Assembly (NCBI GenBank): GCA_002285055.1 | Contig: NQYJ01000002.1 | Coordinates: forward strand, 228,378 to 292,377 | Length of the DNA: 64,000 bases | Source: Candidatus Izimoplasma sp. ZiA1 | GTDB lineage: Bacteria > Bacillota_I > Bacilli_A > Izemoplasmatales > Izemoplasmataceae | Reading direction: 5' to 3' | In this document: in pieces, positions 51,017 to 61,101 of the stretch | Numbering within the stretch: position 1 is the first letter of the stretch | How the letters are laid out: every line of letters starts with the position of its first letter | Made by a program: the position numbers and the translations under genes | Notes under the pieces: generated by a model | Told to the model about the DNA's origin: nothing | The model's database searches: none | What the model saw: the letters and a program-made list of their open reading frames with translations, nothing else

Positions 51017-51745
51017 ATGGATAATGAAGGAATTGTATTAAGAAGCTTGGACTACAAAGACTCATCAAAGATTTTATACTTATATACTAATACTGGTAAT
51101 ATTAGTATTATCGCTCATAGTGTTAAAAAGTATAATTCTAAAAACCGTTTTTTAAGTCAGTCTTGCAACTTAATCAAATTTTCAAAAACGAATAAAAGCT
51201 TTCCTTCCTTAAAAGAAGCTGAGCTACTAAATAGTTATGATAACATCAAAAATGATATCATATCTTTTTCTTATGTAAACCATATTTTCGAGTTGGTTTC
51301 TAATGTTATAAGTGAAGATTTGAATCATCAAAAAATGCTTAACTTCATTAAAAAAATATTACTAATGGTAAATCAAAACTATGATCCTGAAGTATTAACT
51401 TTTATATTTGAATTAAAGTTACTATACTTCATTGGATATGGATTGAATTTTACTAAATGCCCAAATTGTAACGAAGAGGAAGACATAGTTTTTAATATTA
51501 ACGCAGGCGGGGTGATTTGTCGTAAACACATTTTAAATAATGACATTGTTTATGAAGAAAACATTACCAAACTTATCAAGTATTTATACTATATTGATGT
51601 TAATAAAAATGATATCATCAATATTAGTACGGAAGATAAATTTTGTGTAAGAAAAGTTATCAATGAATTATATAGTCAATATATCAGTTACAACTCAAAA
51701 AGTTTGAAAATAATAGAACAATTAAAAACAACAAATTTTCGCTAA
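51017..51745 (+). CDS. recO: DNA repair protein RecO
   Basis: A 242-residue RecO. The N-terminal OB-fold (about 1-75) starts NEGIVLRSLDYKDSSKILYLYT. A zinc-finger-like CPNCNEEED...GGVICRKH segment lies at about 145-175, and the C-terminal helical part completes the protein. It loads RecA with RecR during recombination repair. ATG 51017 has GGTGAT upstream; an in-frame start near 50990 lies within era. It is weakly conserved overall, but position and N-terminus fit. Confidence 0.85.
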   Translation: MDNEGIVLRSLDYKDSSKILYLYTNTGNISIIAHSVKKYNSKNRFLSQSCNLIKFSKTNKSFPSLKEAELLNSYDNIKNDIISFSYVNHIFELVSNVISEDLNHQKMLNFIKKILLMVNQNYDPEVLTFIFELKLLYFIGYGLNFTKCPNCNEEEDIVFNINAGGVICRKHILNNDIVYEENITKLIKYLYYIDVNKNDIINISTEDKFCVRKVINELYSQYISYNSKSLKIIEQLKTTNFR

Positions 51746-51770
51746 TTATAGCTACTTTTTATCTAAATTG

Positions 51771-51779
51771 TGGTATAAT
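51771..51779 (+). promoter_or_regulatory. Extended -10 promoter upstream of glyS
   Basis: TGGTATAAT (TATAAT at 51774-51779), 43 bases before the start at 51822. The space is too short for a T-box leader. Confidence 0.5.
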
Positions 51780-51821
51780 ATATAATGCACATTTTTATGC
51801 TTTGAGCAAGGAGGAAAAGTT

Positions 51822-53201
51822 ATGAGTAATATTAAAATGGAAGACTTAGTTAACTACGCAAAAAATTATGGGTTTGTATTCCAAGGTAGTGAAATATATG
51901 GAGGATTAGCAAACACATGGGATTATGGCCCTTTAGGTGTAGAACTTAAGAATAATATAAAACAATCGTGGTGGAAACGTTTTGTTCAAGAAGATGACTT
52001 AGTGGTTGGACTTGACTCAGCAATTCTATTAAACCCAAAAACATGGGAAGCAAGTGGTCATGTAGGTGGGTTTAGTGACCCTTTAATGGATTGTAAAAAA
52101 TGCAATACAAGACACCGTGCTGATAAGCTAATTGAAGTTCATTCAAAAGGTGATGTTAACGCAGACGGTTGGAGTAATGATCAAATGATGGATTATATCA
52201 CATCTAATAATGTAGTTTGTCCAAACTGTAAAGAATTGGACTATACTGATATCCGTCAATTTAATCTAATGTTTAAAACATCACAGGGTGTTTTAGCAAC
52301 AGAGAATAATGATATTTACTTACGCCCAGAAACTGCACAAGGAATTTTCTTAAATTTCAAAAACGTGCAAAGATCATTAAGAAAAAAAGTACCGTTTGGA
52401 ATTGGACAAATCGGGAAAAGTTTTCGAAATGAAATAACTCCAGGTAACTTTATATTTAGAACTAGAGAATTTGAACAAATGGAACTAGAATTTTTCTGTA
52501 AACCAGGAACTGAAATGGATTGGTTTGCTCATTATAGAAAATACGCATTTGATTTTCTTGTTTCATTAGGACTTAATAAGGACAATATAAGATTAAGAGA
52601 TCACGATGCTGAGCAATTATCACACTACTCAAACGCAACAACAGATCTTGAATATAAATTCCCTTGGGGATTTGATGAATTATGGGGTGTTGCTAGTCGT
52701 ACAGATTATGACTTAAATCAACATCAAGAACATTCAAAGCAATCTTTAATGTACTTAGATCCAGAAACAAATGAAAAATATTTACCATATGTTATTGAAC
52801 CTTCTTTAGGAGTAGAAAGATTATTTCTTGCAATATTAAGTGAAGCATATACGGTTGAAAAATTAGAAGGTGATGAAGAAAGAATAAACCTTCAATTAGC
52901 TCCTCATTTAGCACCTTATAAAGTTGCTGTACTCCCTTTAATTAAGAAGTATCATCAAGAAAAAGCAAAAGAAATGGAATCTTATTTATCAAAATTCTTT
53001 ACTGTTACTTATGATGAAGCCGGTAAAATTGGTAAAAGATATCGTCGTCAAGATGCCATTGGAACTCCATACGCTTTAACAATTGATGATTCTAGTTTAG
53101 AAGAAGATATGTTCACATTAAGAGATAGAGATTCTATGGAACAAGTAACACTTAAAAAAGAAGAATTAGTTCCATATTTAATGGAAAAATTATATTACTA
53201 A
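51822..53201 (+). CDS. glyS: Glycyl-tRNA synthetase (single-chain, class II)
   Basis: A 459-residue single-chain GlyRS (eukaryote/archaeal-like alpha2 type). Class II motifs are seen in [16 protein letters not shown] (about 23-38), the motif 2 region [21 protein letters not shown] (about 202-222) and motif 3 [13 protein letters not shown] (about 321-333). The C-terminal anticodon domain begins at [10 protein letters not shown]. It is the Bacillota form encoded upstream of dnaG. It is followed after 12 bases by dnaG. Confidence 0.95.
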   Translation: MSNIKMEDLVNYAKNYGFVFQGSEIYGGLANTWDYGPLGVELKNNIKQSWWKRFVQEDDLVVGLDSAILLNPKTWEASGHVGGFSDPLMDCKKCNTRHRADKLIEVHSKGDVNADGWSNDQMMDYITSNNVVCPNCKELDYTDIRQFNLMFKTSQGVLATENNDIYLRPETAQGIFLNFKNVQRSLRKKVPFGIGQIGKSFRNEITPGNFIFRTREFEQMELEFFCKPGTEMDWFAHYRKYAFDFLVSLGLNKDNIRLRDHDAEQLSHYSNATTDLEYKFPWGFDELWGVASRTDYDLNQHQEHSKQSLMYLDPETNEKYLPYVIEPSLGVERLFLAILSEAYTVEKLEGDEERINLQLAPHLAPYKVAVLPLIKKYHQEKAKEMESYLSKFFTVTYDEAGKIGKRYRRQDAIGTPYALTIDDSSLEEDMFTLRDRDSMEQVTLKKEELVPYLMEKLYY

Positions 53202-53213
53202 AAAGGTGATTAA

Positions 53214-54995
53214 ATGCCAAGAATTAGTGAAGAGGTTATAAAGCAAATAATAGACAAAACAGACATAGTTGATGTTGTTAGTGAAAAAGTTACCTTAAAA
53301 AGACAAGGTAAAAGCTACTTCGGTTTATGTCCTTTTCACAATGAAAAAACCCCTTCGTTTTCAGTAGAACCTGAGAAAAAAATATATAAGTGTTTTTCTT
53401 GTGGTGAGGCTGGTAATGCAATTACTTTCAAACAAAAATTAGATAACTTAACATATGTTGATGCAGTTAAAGAACTCGCATACAAGGCTAATGTTAATTT
53501 TGACTTTACAGAGTATACTAAAGAAGATCCTAACCAAAGATTATATGATATTAATCAACAAGCCTTAAATTTTTATAAATTCTACTTAAAAAGCACTAAA
53601 ACAGGTGAATTGGCTCTTGAATATTTAAAAGCAAGAGGCATAACCGAAGATATAATTAATGACTTTAACATTGGTCTGGCCCCAGATGAGTTTGATATTT
53701 TGTATAAAACTCTTACTGAAAAAGGAACATTAGTCACGGACCTACATGATTTAGGGTTAGTAAAAAAATCTAAAAATGATAATTTTTATGATTTGTTTAG
53801 AGAAAGAATAATTTTTCCAATTAAAAATCATAAAAATAATGTAGTAGGTTTTTCTGGTAGAACTTATCATAATCTTGAGGATAAAGACCAACCTAAATAC
53901 ATAAACAGTCCCCAAACAAAAATATTCACAAAAAGCAATGTACTTTATAACATGGATAATGCAATAGCTCATATAAAAAAAACTAACAGAGTTGTTTTGT
54001 ATGAAGGCTTTATGGATGTAATAGCTTCTCACAAAGCTTTTATTAAAGAAGCTGTAGCATCAATGGGTACAGCCTTAACAAAAGAACATGTAGAGATTAT
54101 CAAACGTTATACTAACAATGTTATTATATGCTATGATGGTGATAAAGCAGGTATAGAAGCGGCTTATCGGGCAATGATACTTTTAGAAGCTAGACAAATA
54201 GATGTTCGAGTTGTTATTTTACGCGATAATTTAGATCCAGATGATTTTATCCAAAAATATTCAATTGAAGCTCTTCAATATGAAATAAACGAAAACAATC
54301 TAGATAAAATAGATTTCAAATATCTTTATCTTAAAAAAACCGTTGATTTTCAAAAAACAATGGAAATCGAAAGGTTTAAAAAAGAAGTATTTGATTTAAT
54401 TAAAAAGGATGATAATTCAGTCATAGAAAAGCATTTAAGAATGTTATCAACTGATACGTCAATTTCAATTGAAGCGCTCAGACAGGATTTTACGCAGTAT
54501 ACGAAAAGATTTACTGCCAGACCTAAAAGAGAAACAATTAAAAAATTTGAAATTGAAGATAAATATGTAAAAGCTGATCGCAATTTACTTAAATACTTTA
54601 TTGAAGACTATAAATATTTAAAACGATTTAATCATGAATTTAAACCACCATTAATGATAAATATTAATAGTGATAATTTTATAATTAGATCAGAAATAGA
54701 ATTAATCTATCAAATGAATAGAAGAGACCATGGTGAATTTTTTATTGAATTAGAAGCATTAAGAGAAAGACTCAATCCAAAACAAAATAGTATTATAGAT
54801 AAAGCACTAATGTTTGATACATTTAGTTTAGAAGAGTTTGAGGACTATATTAATGTAATTCATAAATATAATCAACTATCAGGTCTAAGAAAGCAAAAAC
54901 TTAATATGAAAAACGCAGAAAACGAAACAGAAAAACTTAAAATCGCACAAGAGTATCAAAAAAGAATAATGGAGGTAAAACATGGACAAAGATAA
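53214..54995 (+). CDS. dnaG: DNA primase
   Basis: A 593-residue DnaG. The N-terminal CHC2 zinc finger is [18 protein letters not shown], with YKCFSCGE completing the C-x2-H...C-x2-C set (about 40-65). The TOPRIM core shows [12 protein letters not shown] (about 260-271) and [14 protein letters not shown] (about 303-316). A C-terminal DnaB-binding domain follows. It synthesises RNA primers at the replication fork. It overlaps rpoD by 14 bases, continuing the dnaG-rpoD macromolecular-synthesis operon. Confidence 0.97.
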   Translation: MPRISEEVIKQIIDKTDIVDVVSEKVTLKRQGKSYFGLCPFHNEKTPSFSVEPEKKIYKCFSCGEAGNAITFKQKLDNLTYVDAVKELAYKANVNFDFTEYTKEDPNQRLYDINQQALNFYKFYLKSTKTGELALEYLKARGITEDIINDFNIGLAPDEFDILYKTLTEKGTLVTDLHDLGLVKKSKNDNFYDLFRERIIFPIKNHKNNVVGFSGRTYHNLEDKDQPKYINSPQTKIFTKSNVLYNMDNAIAHIKKTNRVVLYEGFMDVIASHKAFIKEAVASMGTALTKEHVEIIKRYTNNVIICYDGDKAGIEAAYRAMILLEARQIDVRVVILRDNLDPDDFIQKYSIEALQYEINENNLDKIDFKYLYLKKTVDFQKTMEIERFKKEVFDLIKKDDNSVIEKHLRMLSTDTSISIEALRQDFTQYTKRFTARPKRETIKKFEIEDKYVKADRNLLKYFIEDYKYLKRFNHEFKPPLMININSDNFIIRSEIELIYQMNRRDHGEFFIELEALRERLNPKQNSIIDKALMFDTFSLEEFEDYINVIHKYNQLSGLRKQKLNMKNAENETEKLKIAQEYQKRIMEVKHGQR

Positions 54996-56235
54996 AATTA
55001 TTCAAGAACTAATAGAAATCGGTAAAGCAAAAGGGTATTTAGCAGTAAAGGAAATACTTAAATATGTAAGTGACGACTCAGATGAGTTTGATGTAATTTG
55101 TGCTGAACTAGAAAAACGTCAAGTTGATGTTGTAAGTGAAGATGAAATGGTAAATATGAAAGTTCCTGATATTGTATTAGATGATGATGACGGAAGTGAT
55201 GATCCAGTAGCTGAGATAGATTCTGATATTATTTTAGATTTGGATTTTACGAAAGATATAGAAGAAGAATTACTCCATGATAAATCTTTTGAAAACTCAG
55301 TATCAATTAAAGTTGACGATCCAGTTAGAATGTACTTAAAAGAAATTGGTCGTGTTGACTTGTTAGAAAATAATATGGAAACTGAACTAGCACAAGATAT
55401 TGTAAATGCTGAATTAGCTAAAGATCAATTTGATGAAATGATAGCTAATGGTGAAGCAATCACACCTGAATTCAAATTAGAAATAGAACAATTGATGTTT
55501 AAAGGTGAACTTGCAAAAAATAAACTTGTTGAGGCAAATTTGCGTTTAGTTGTCTCTATAGCTAAAAGATATGTAGGTCGCGGTATGCAATTCTTAGATC
55601 TAATTCAAGAAGGTAATATGGGTCTAATAAAAGCTGTTGGAAAGTTTGACCACACCAAAGGATTTAAGTTTTCTACATATGCTACTTGGTGGATACGTCA
55701 AGCAATTACAAGAGCTATCGCAGACCAAGCTAGAACTATTAGAATTCCAGTTCATATGGTTGAAACAATTAATAAATTAGTTAGAACTCAAAGACAGTTA
55801 ATCCAAGAGTTGAAACGTGAACCTCATCCTGAAGAAGTAGCAGAAAGAATGGGTATTAGTGTAGAAAAAGTGCAAATAATTCAAAAAGTTGCACAAGAAC
55901 CTATTTCCTTAGAATCACCTGTTGGTGAGGAAGAAGATTCAAGTTTAGGGGATTTCATACCCGATCCAGATACTTTAACTCCAATGGAGTTTACTTCTAA
56001 GGAAATGTTAAAAAGAGAACTCGATAGTGTTCTTGAAACCTTAACTGACCGCGAAGAGAAAGTATTAAGAATGAGATTTGGTTTATTAGATGGTAGAAGC
56101 CGCACACTAGAAGAGGTTGGACGTGAGTTTGGTGTTACAAGAGAGCGTATTAGACAAATTGAAGCTAAAGCTCTTAGAAAACTAAGACATCCATCTAGAA
56201 GTAAAAAATTAAAGGACTTCATGAGCGGTAAATAA
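54982..56235 (+). CDS. rpoD: Primary RNA polymerase sigma factor (sigma A / RpoD)
   Basis: A 417-residue housekeeping sigma-70. Region 1.2 is [16 protein letters not shown] (about 113-128). Regions 2.1-2.4 carry [31 protein letters not shown] and [32 protein letters not shown]. Region 4.2 ends with [30 protein letters not shown]. The N-terminus (about 60-105) is Asp/Glu-rich. The promoter boxes seen in this window (TTGACA-N17-TATAAT) match this sigma. It shares one base with trmK. Confidence 0.98.
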   Translation: MDKDKIIQELIEIGKAKGYLAVKEILKYVSDDSDEFDVICAELEKRQVDVVSEDEMVNMKVPDIVLDDDDGSDDPVAEIDSDIILDLDFTKDIEEELLHDKSFENSVSIKVDDPVRMYLKEIGRVDLLENNMETELAQDIVNAELAKDQFDEMIANGEAITPEFKLEIEQLMFKGELAKNKLVEANLRLVVSIAKRYVGRGMQFLDLIQEGNMGLIKAVGKFDHTKGFKFSTYATWWIRQAITRAIADQARTIRIPVHMVETINKLVRTQRQLIQELKREPHPEEVAERMGISVEKVQIIQKVAQEPISLESPVGEEEDSSLGDFIPDPDTLTPMEFTSKEMLKRELDSVLETLTDREEKVLRMRFGLLDGRSRTLEEVGREFGVTRERIRQIEAKALRKLRHPSRSKKLKDFMSGK

Positions 56236-56903
56236 TGAGTTTATCAAAACGATTAAATGCATGTGTAACATACACAAGCGGATTCAATAAGTTAGCTGAT
56301 ATTGGTACTGACCACGCGTTTTTACCAATAACAGCTGTTCAAAACGGATACGTTTTTGAGGCACTTGCAATTGACAATAAAGAAGGCCCTTATGTTATTG
56401 CTTATAGCAATATTAAAAGAGCAAATTTAGAGGATAAAATCAAACCAATTCTTGGAGATGGACTAGCTGCTATTACCGACGATGTTGATGTTGTTGTCAT
56501 TAGTGGAATGGGTGGGAAACTAATAAGTAATATCTTAATAAAAGACCCACTAAAAAATGTTAAAAGATTAATTTTACAACCAAACAGTGATGCTCATTAT
56601 ATTAGAGCAATATTACCTTTTATTGGCTTCTATATTATAGATGAATTATTTATTAGTGAAGGAAAAAAATACTACGAAGTTATTGTTCTTGAAAAGGGTA
56701 ATAAAGTATATGATCCTTTAGAAATTAAATATGGTCCAATTCTATTGAAAGATAAACCGTTCTTTTTTCAGAATAAAATTTTCAAAGATATTGAGTACTA
56801 TAGTAAAGTCTTACCTAATATTAGTAACTTAGAGAAAATTAAAAGTATCGAAAGTAAGCTGAAAGAACTTAATGAGGTGAAACTATGGATGGAATCGAAA
56901 TAA
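56235..56903 (+). CDS. trmK: tRNA (adenine(22)-N1)-methyltransferase TrmK
   Basis: A 222-residue class I methyltransferase of the TrmK (YqfN) family, which methylates A22 in the D-loop of tRNAs. The SAM-binding motif ADIGTDHAFLPI is at about 17-28, and VVISGMGGKLI at about 85-95 contains the family SGMGG. The C-terminal coiled helix (NLEKIKSIESKLKELNEVKLWMESK) is typical. It overlaps rpoD by one base and the Nif3 gene by 19 bases. Confidence 0.93.
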   Translation: MSLSKRLNACVTYTSGFNKLADIGTDHAFLPITAVQNGYVFEALAIDNKEGPYVIAYSNIKRANLEDKIKPILGDGLAAITDDVDVVVISGMGGKLISNILIKDPLKNVKRLILQPNSDAHYIRAILPFIGFYIIDELFISEGKKYYEVIVLEKGNKVYDPLEIKYGPILLKDKPFFFQNKIFKDIEYYSKVLPNISNLEKIKSIESKLKELNEVKLWMESK

Positions 56904-57658
56904 AAAAAGTAATGGAAAATAACTTCCCAACTTCTTTAGCATACGATTGGGATAATGTTGGACTCCAAGTTGGCACTTTAAATAAAGATGTAACTAGTAT
57001 ATTAGTTAGCTTAGATTTAACCAAAGAAGTTATTGAAGAAGCTATTAATAATAAGTCTAACCTGATTATTGTACATCACCCTCTACTTTTTAGAGCAATA
57101 AAAAAGATAACTCTTGATAGTTATCTTGGAAAATGTATTGAAATGCTTATAAAAAATGATATAGCATTATATGTTGCCCATACAAATTTCGATTTAAGCA
57201 ATGTTGGAATGAACTTTATACTTGCAGAAAAACTAAAACTAAAAAACCACAAACCTTTAGACTATACAACTGAAGAAGAAGGGTTAGGAAGAATTGGTGA
57301 AGTCAAAGATATTAGTACTTCTGATTATATAGATTTTATAAAAGTTCTTTTTAATATAAAGGATGTTAGATTTATTGGTAATATTGAGAAAAAGATAAGT
57401 AAAGTGGCTGTATGTGGTGGTAGTGGTGCTGATTTATTTATGAAATCAAAACTGCAAAAAGCCGACATATTAATAACAGGAGATGTTTCATATCATAAAG
57501 CGTTAGATGCCTTAGCTATAGGAATGAATATATTAGATGTAGGTCATAATATTGAAAAAATATATGCAAATCATTTAAGGAATTTACTTGTAAATGAAGG
57601 AATCGATTGTAAAATTGAAATTTCTGAAGTGAATACAAATCCTTATCAGTTTCTATAA
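56885..57658 (+). CDS. Nif3-like dinuclear metal center protein (YqfO family)
   Basis: A 257-residue Nif3/YqfO-family protein. Metal-binding segments include LIIVHHPLLFRAIKKI (about 57-72), YVAHTNFDLSNVGMN (about 97-111) and the C-terminal VGHNIEKIYA (about 219-228). It lacks the PII-like insertion found in longer homologues. Function is not established; GTP cyclohydrolase I type 2 has been proposed for some relatives. It sits at the end of the sigma operon with a terminator behind it. Confidence 0.9.
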   Translation: MDGIEIKKVMENNFPTSLAYDWDNVGLQVGTLNKDVTSILVSLDLTKEVIEEAINNKSNLIIVHHPLLFRAIKKITLDSYLGKCIEMLIKNDIALYVAHTNFDLSNVGMNFILAEKLKLKNHKPLDYTTEEEGLGRIGEVKDISTSDYIDFIKVLFNIKDVRFIGNIEKKISKVAVCGGSGADLFMKSKLQKADILITGDVSYHKALDALAIGMNILDVGHNIEKIYANHLRNLLVNEGIDCKIEISEVNTNPYQFL

Positions 57659-57668
57659 AAAATATAAT

Positions 57669-57699
57669 AAAAAAAAGAGTTATAAACTCTTTTTTTTTT
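57669..57699. terminator. Bidirectional terminator after the sigma operon
   Basis: Stem AAAGAGTT (57674-57681) with AACTCTTT (57685-57692), with long A and T runs either side. It lies between the Nif3-like gene and the convergent ferredoxin gene. Confidence 0.82.
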
Positions 57700-57868
57700 A
57701 TACTTCCGAAATAGCTTCTACTGGACAAACTACTTCACATGCTCCACAATCGATACAATCGTCTTCAGCGATAACGAAAAGTCCGTCACCTTCAGCGATA
57801 CAATCTACTGGGCATTCAGCTACACAAGCAGCACATGAAATACATTCTTCAGATATTCTTCTTGGCAT
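57698..57868 (-). CDS. 2[4Fe-4S] ferredoxin
   Basis: A 56-residue clostridial-type ferredoxin. Two CxxCxxCxxxCP-type clusters are present (CISCAACVAECPVDC and CIDCGACEVVCPVEA). It starts MPRRISEECI at ATG 57868 with GGAGG 7 bases upstream. It is an electron carrier for anaerobic metabolism and a plausible partner for the Mbx-like complex (its NuoI domain) and for pyruvate:ferredoxin oxidoreductase. A short inverted repeat (57883-57902) just upstream of the ribosome site may regulate it. Confidence 0.96.
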   Translation of the reverse strand: MPRRISEECISCAACVAECPVDCIAEGDGLFVIAEDDCIDCGACEVVCPVEAISEV

Positions 57869-57882
57869 AGTATATCCTCCTT

Positions 57883-57902
57883 ATATTGACATTATTCAAT
57901 AT
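57883..57902. promoter_or_regulatory. Dyad upstream of the ferredoxin gene
   Basis: Perfect arms ATATTGA (57883-57889) and TCAATAT (57896-57902) around CATTAT. The TTGA-N6-TCAA core has the spacing of Crp/Fnr-family sites. No regulator for it is in the window. Confidence 0.4.
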
Positions 57903-58123
57903 ACATATTTTATTATTAAAACACCTAAAAGTAAACACTTTTTTACAAAAAGATTCATTATTTTTTCCCTTGTTTAAAAGATTATTACCAGTTTTTTAAA
58001 TAGGGTAAAAAGCAGTTTAGTTTTTAAGGAAACTATAGCTAATAATTAATACATTAAAATTCTTGTATAATCACAGTAAATCAAGTAAAATAAGGAAGAG
58101 ATTAGATTTAAGGAGTGATTATA

Positions 58124-58342
58124 ATGATGCAAATTTGGGTAGCAATAATCTATATCGTTATTGCTTTAATAGCTGGTGGAGCACTTGGTTTCTTTTTATC
58201 ACAAAGATATTTTAAAAAATATTTAAGAGAAAACCCACCTGTTAATGAACAAATGATTAGAGCTATGATGATGCAAATGGGTAGAAAACCATCTGAAAAA
58301 CAAGTTCGTCAAGTAATGCAATCAATGAATCAAGCAAAATAG
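58124..58342 (+). CDS. UPF0154 (YneF-like) small membrane protein
   Basis: A 72-residue protein. One N-terminal membrane helix (about 4-27, WVAIIYIVIALIAGGALGFFLS) is followed by QRYFKKYLRENPPVNEQMIRAM and the conserved MMQMGRKPSEKQVRQVMQSM, which define UPF0154/YneF. It is widespread in Bacillota and Mollicutes, function unknown. ATG 58124 follows AGGAGTGA at 58111-58118; ATG 58127 is the alternative. It is transcribed alone. Confidence 0.9.
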   Translation: MMQIWVAIIYIVIALIAGGALGFFLSQRYFKKYLRENPPVNEQMIRAMMMQMGRKPSEKQVRQVMQSMNQAK

Positions 58343-58348
58343 AAAAAT

Positions 58349-58380
58349 TAAAACCTTCCAATTGGAAGGTTTATTTTTTT
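58349..58380 (+). terminator. Terminator after yneF-like gene
   Basis: Perfect stem AAACCTTCCA (58351-58360) with TGGAAGGTTT (58363-58372), then T residues. Confidence 0.85.
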
Positions 58381-58415
58381 GCATAAAACTTAAATACATA
58401 TTTACTTATATTAAA

Positions 58416-58444
58416 GAAAAAAAGTAACTCATTTGAGTTACTTT
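58416..58444 (-). terminator. Terminator after plsY
   Basis: Stem AAAGTAACTCA (58421-58431) with TGAGTTACTTT (58434-58444). On the minus strand a T-run follows (plus 58417-58423 is A-rich). Confidence 0.82.
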
Positions 58445-59041
58445 TTACATCCAATATACTTTTCTTTCTTTACCAGCTCGAATATTTTGATAATTAACTT
58501 TGTGTCGGTAAATGACAACTAACATCGTAATGCCTCCAAAGAAACTAAACCAAAAATCCCCTAAAAACAAAGTCGTAACAAACATTGTTACAGCTGCCAT
58601 CGTAGAAGCAAGGCTAACATACTTTGATAATTTTAAAGTTATAAAGAATCCAAGGGCAGCAACTATTGCGACTAACGGATTGAAAGCGATGATCATTCCA
58701 CCACCAGTTGCAACTGCTTTTCCACCTCTGAATTTAATGTATACACTGAACACATGACCAATCGTAGCTGCGAATCCGTATGCTAATGGATGTAACAAAT
58801 CAAGAGAATCAGGTAATATATATTTTGTTAAAATAACAAATATCGCACCTTTTAGGATATCAAAAAATATAACTAATAAACCAACACGTTTCCCTAAATA
58901 TCTTAAAGAATTAGTACCGCCAGGGTTACCACTTCCGTGTTCTCTTACGTCAATTCCTTTTAATTTTATACCTAGTATTACTGAAAAAGGAATAGCTCCA
59001 ACAAGGTAAGAAATTAATAATAAACCGTACTTCAAAACCAT
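58445..59041 (-). CDS. plsY: Glycerol-3-phosphate acyltransferase PlsY
   Basis: A 198-residue integral membrane acyltransferase that uses acyl phosphate to acylate glycerol-3-phosphate, the first step in phospholipid synthesis. Motif 1 is HGSGNPGGTNSLR (about 35-47), motif 2 KFRGGKAVATGGG (about 102-114) and the C-terminal motif includes YRHKVNYQNIRAGKE. About five helices are predicted. It is divergent from parE, with a ribosome site GGAGAG. Confidence 0.95.
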   Translation of the reverse strand: MVLKYGLLLISYLVGAIPFSVILGIKLKGIDVREHGSGNPGGTNSLRYLGKRVGLLVIFFDILKGAIFVILTKYILPDSLDLLHPLAYGFAATIGHVFSVYIKFRGGKAVATGGGMIIAFNPLVAIVAALGFFITLKLSKYVSLASTMAAVTMFVTTLFLGDFWFSFFGGITMLVVIYRHKVNYQNIRAGKERKVYWM

Positions 59042-59122
59042 ACAAATCTCTCCAATCGTGCAATTTCTAATTAATTATAACATAATAAATAAAATTTTCC
59101 ACTACAAAAATCGATTTCGTTT

Positions 59123-59131
59123 TGTTATAAT
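59123..59131 (+). promoter_or_regulatory. Extended -10 promoter of parE-parC
   Basis: TGTTATAAT (extended -10; TATAAT at 59126-59131), 33 bases before ATG 59165. No clear -35 box. Confidence 0.5.
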
Positions 59132-59164
59132 ATTTAGAGTAGTTAAAGAAGGATGTGTAACTAG

Positions 59165-61096
59165 ATGGAAAATAATTTAAATAATTATAGTGCTGATTCA
59201 ATTCAAATCCTTGAAGAACTCGAAGCAGTTAGAAAAAGACCAGGTATGTATATTGGTAGTACTGATGCTAGAGGACTTCATCATTTAGTATGGGAAATTG
59301 TTGATAATGCAATTGATGAAGTTTTAGCCGGATTCGGTAAAGAAATTATTGTAACAATCAAAGAAGATAACAGTATAACTGTTGATGACTTTGGACGAGG
59401 AGTTCCTGTTGGTCTCCACCAATCTGGTAAAAGTGCAGTTGAAATTATCTATACAAAATTACATGCAGGTGGGAAATTTGGACAAGCAGGCGGGTATAAG
59501 GTTTCAGGAGGTTTACATGGTGTTGGTGCAAGTGTTGTAAATGCATTAAGTGAATTCGTTGATGTAACTGTATACAAAAACTCTGAAGTACACAATATTA
59601 GATTTTCTAATGGTGGTACTAAAATATCTGAACTAAAGATGATTGGTGAGACTAAAAGAACAGGAACTTTGGTTTGGTTTAAACCAGATCCTAAAATTTT
59701 CAGTTCTACAGTTTATAACTTTCAAACTATATCAGAGAGATTACGCGAAAGTGCATTCTTATTAAAAGGTTTAAAAATAAGTTTGATTGATGAAAGAAGT
59801 AAACAACAAGAAACTTTTTTATATGATGATGGAATAATATCATATATTGCTTTCTTAAACCAAGCAAAAACGCCATTTCATGAAATTGCATATTTTGAAG
59901 GTGAAAGTCAGGAGATAGAAGTTGAGGTTGCTCTTCAGTTTACAAAGTCTTATTCAGATCAAATTGTTTCTTTTGTAAACAATGTAAGAACTAAAGATGG
60001 TGGTAATCATGAAACTGGTTATAAATCAGCAATCACTAAACTCTTCAACGAGTATGGGCAAAAAGTAGGATTACTAAAAAACGGTAATAAGCTTGAAGGT
60101 GCAGACATCCGTGAAGGATTAACAACAATTATTTCTGTAAGAATTCCTGAACAATTGTTACAATTTGAGGGTCAAACTAAAAATAAATTAGGAACACCTG
60201 AGGCACGAAGTTCCGTTGAACAAGTGGTTTCAGAAAAAATGAAATACTTTTTTGAGGAAAATAATAATTTAACATTTACATTAATAGATAAAGCTATAAA
60301 GGCACAACAAGCTAGAGACGCTGCTAGAAAAGCTAGAGAAGAAGCTCGTCTTGAAAAAAAGAAAAATAAAAGGGAAACTAACTTAAGTGGTAAACTTTCT
60401 CCAGCTCAATCTAAGAATAAAGAAAAAAACGAACTTTATTTAGTAGAGGGAGATAGTGCCGGTGGGAGTGCTAAACAAGGTCGAGATCGACGCTTTCAAG
60501 CAATCCTACCACTTAGAGGTAAAGTAATAAATACAGAAAAAGCTAAAATTGAAGATGTTCTAAAGAATGAAGAAGTAAATACTATAATTCATACTATCGG
60601 AGCTGGTTTAGGTATGGACTTTGATATTGAAAAATGCAACTATAATAAAGTTATTATTATGACCGATGCCGATACAGATGGAGCACATATTCAAGTATTA
60701 CTATTAACTTTCTTCTTTAGATATATGCAAGAACTAGTTGAGCGAGGTAAAGTTTATATAGCTTTGCCACCACTATACAAAGTTACTAAAAAAACAAAAG
60801 GAAAATCAAAAATTGAATACGCATGGGATGATGAAGGTTTAAACAAAATCACTTCGCGTTCAAAAAATCATAATATCCAACGTTTTAAAGGTTTAGGTGA
60901 GATGAATGCTGCTCAACTTTGGGATACTACAATGAACCCAGAAACTAGAACGCTAATTAAAGTTAACATTGATGACTTAGCTGATGCTGATCAACGTATA
61001 AAAATACTTATGGGAGATAAAGTCGAACCACGACGTGACTGGATTGAAAACAATGTTACATTCTCTCAAGAAGATGACTTTAGGATCAAGGAGTAG
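59165..61096 (+). CDS. parE: DNA topoisomerase IV subunit B (ParE)
   Basis: A 643-residue type IIA topoisomerase ATPase subunit. It begins SIQILEELEAVRKRPGMYIGS, with the GHKL ATP site VDNAIDEVLAGFGKEI. The TOPRIM part has KLSPAQSKNKEKNELYLVEGDSAGGSAKQG, and the PAQSKNKEKNE form is typical of ParE rather than GyrB. It decatenates daughter chromosomes with ParC. It is followed after 5 bases by parC. Confidence 0.93.
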   Translation: MENNLNNYSADSIQILEELEAVRKRPGMYIGSTDARGLHHLVWEIVDNAIDEVLAGFGKEIIVTIKEDNSITVDDFGRGVPVGLHQSGKSAVEIIYTKLHAGGKFGQAGGYKVSGGLHGVGASVVNALSEFVDVTVYKNSEVHNIRFSNGGTKISELKMIGETKRTGTLVWFKPDPKIFSSTVYNFQTISERLRESAFLLKGLKISLIDERSKQQETFLYDDGIISYIAFLNQAKTPFHEIAYFEGESQEIEVEVALQFTKSYSDQIVSFVNNVRTKDGGNHETGYKSAITKLFNEYGQKVGLLKNGNKLEGADIREGLTTIISVRIPEQLLQFEGQTKNKLGTPEARSSVEQVVSEKMKYFFEENNNLTFTLIDKAIKAQQARDAARKAREEARLEKKKNKRETNLSGKLSPAQSKNKEKNELYLVEGDSAGGSAKQGRDRRFQAILPLRGKVINTEKAKIEDVLKNEEVNTIIHTIGAGLGMDFDIEKCNYNKVIIMTDADTDGAHIQVLLLTFFFRYMQELVERGKVYIALPPLYKVTKKTKGKSKIEYAWDDEGLNKITSRSKNHNIQRFKGLGEMNAAQLWDTTMNPETRTLIKVNIDDLADADQRIKILMGDKVEPRRDWIENNVTFSQEDDFRIKE

Positions 61097-61101
61097 ATAA
61101 T

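Noticed and set aside
51746..51821. T-box leader upstream of glyS
   Set aside because: The gap of 76 bases is too short and lacks the T-box sequence; only a promoter is visible.
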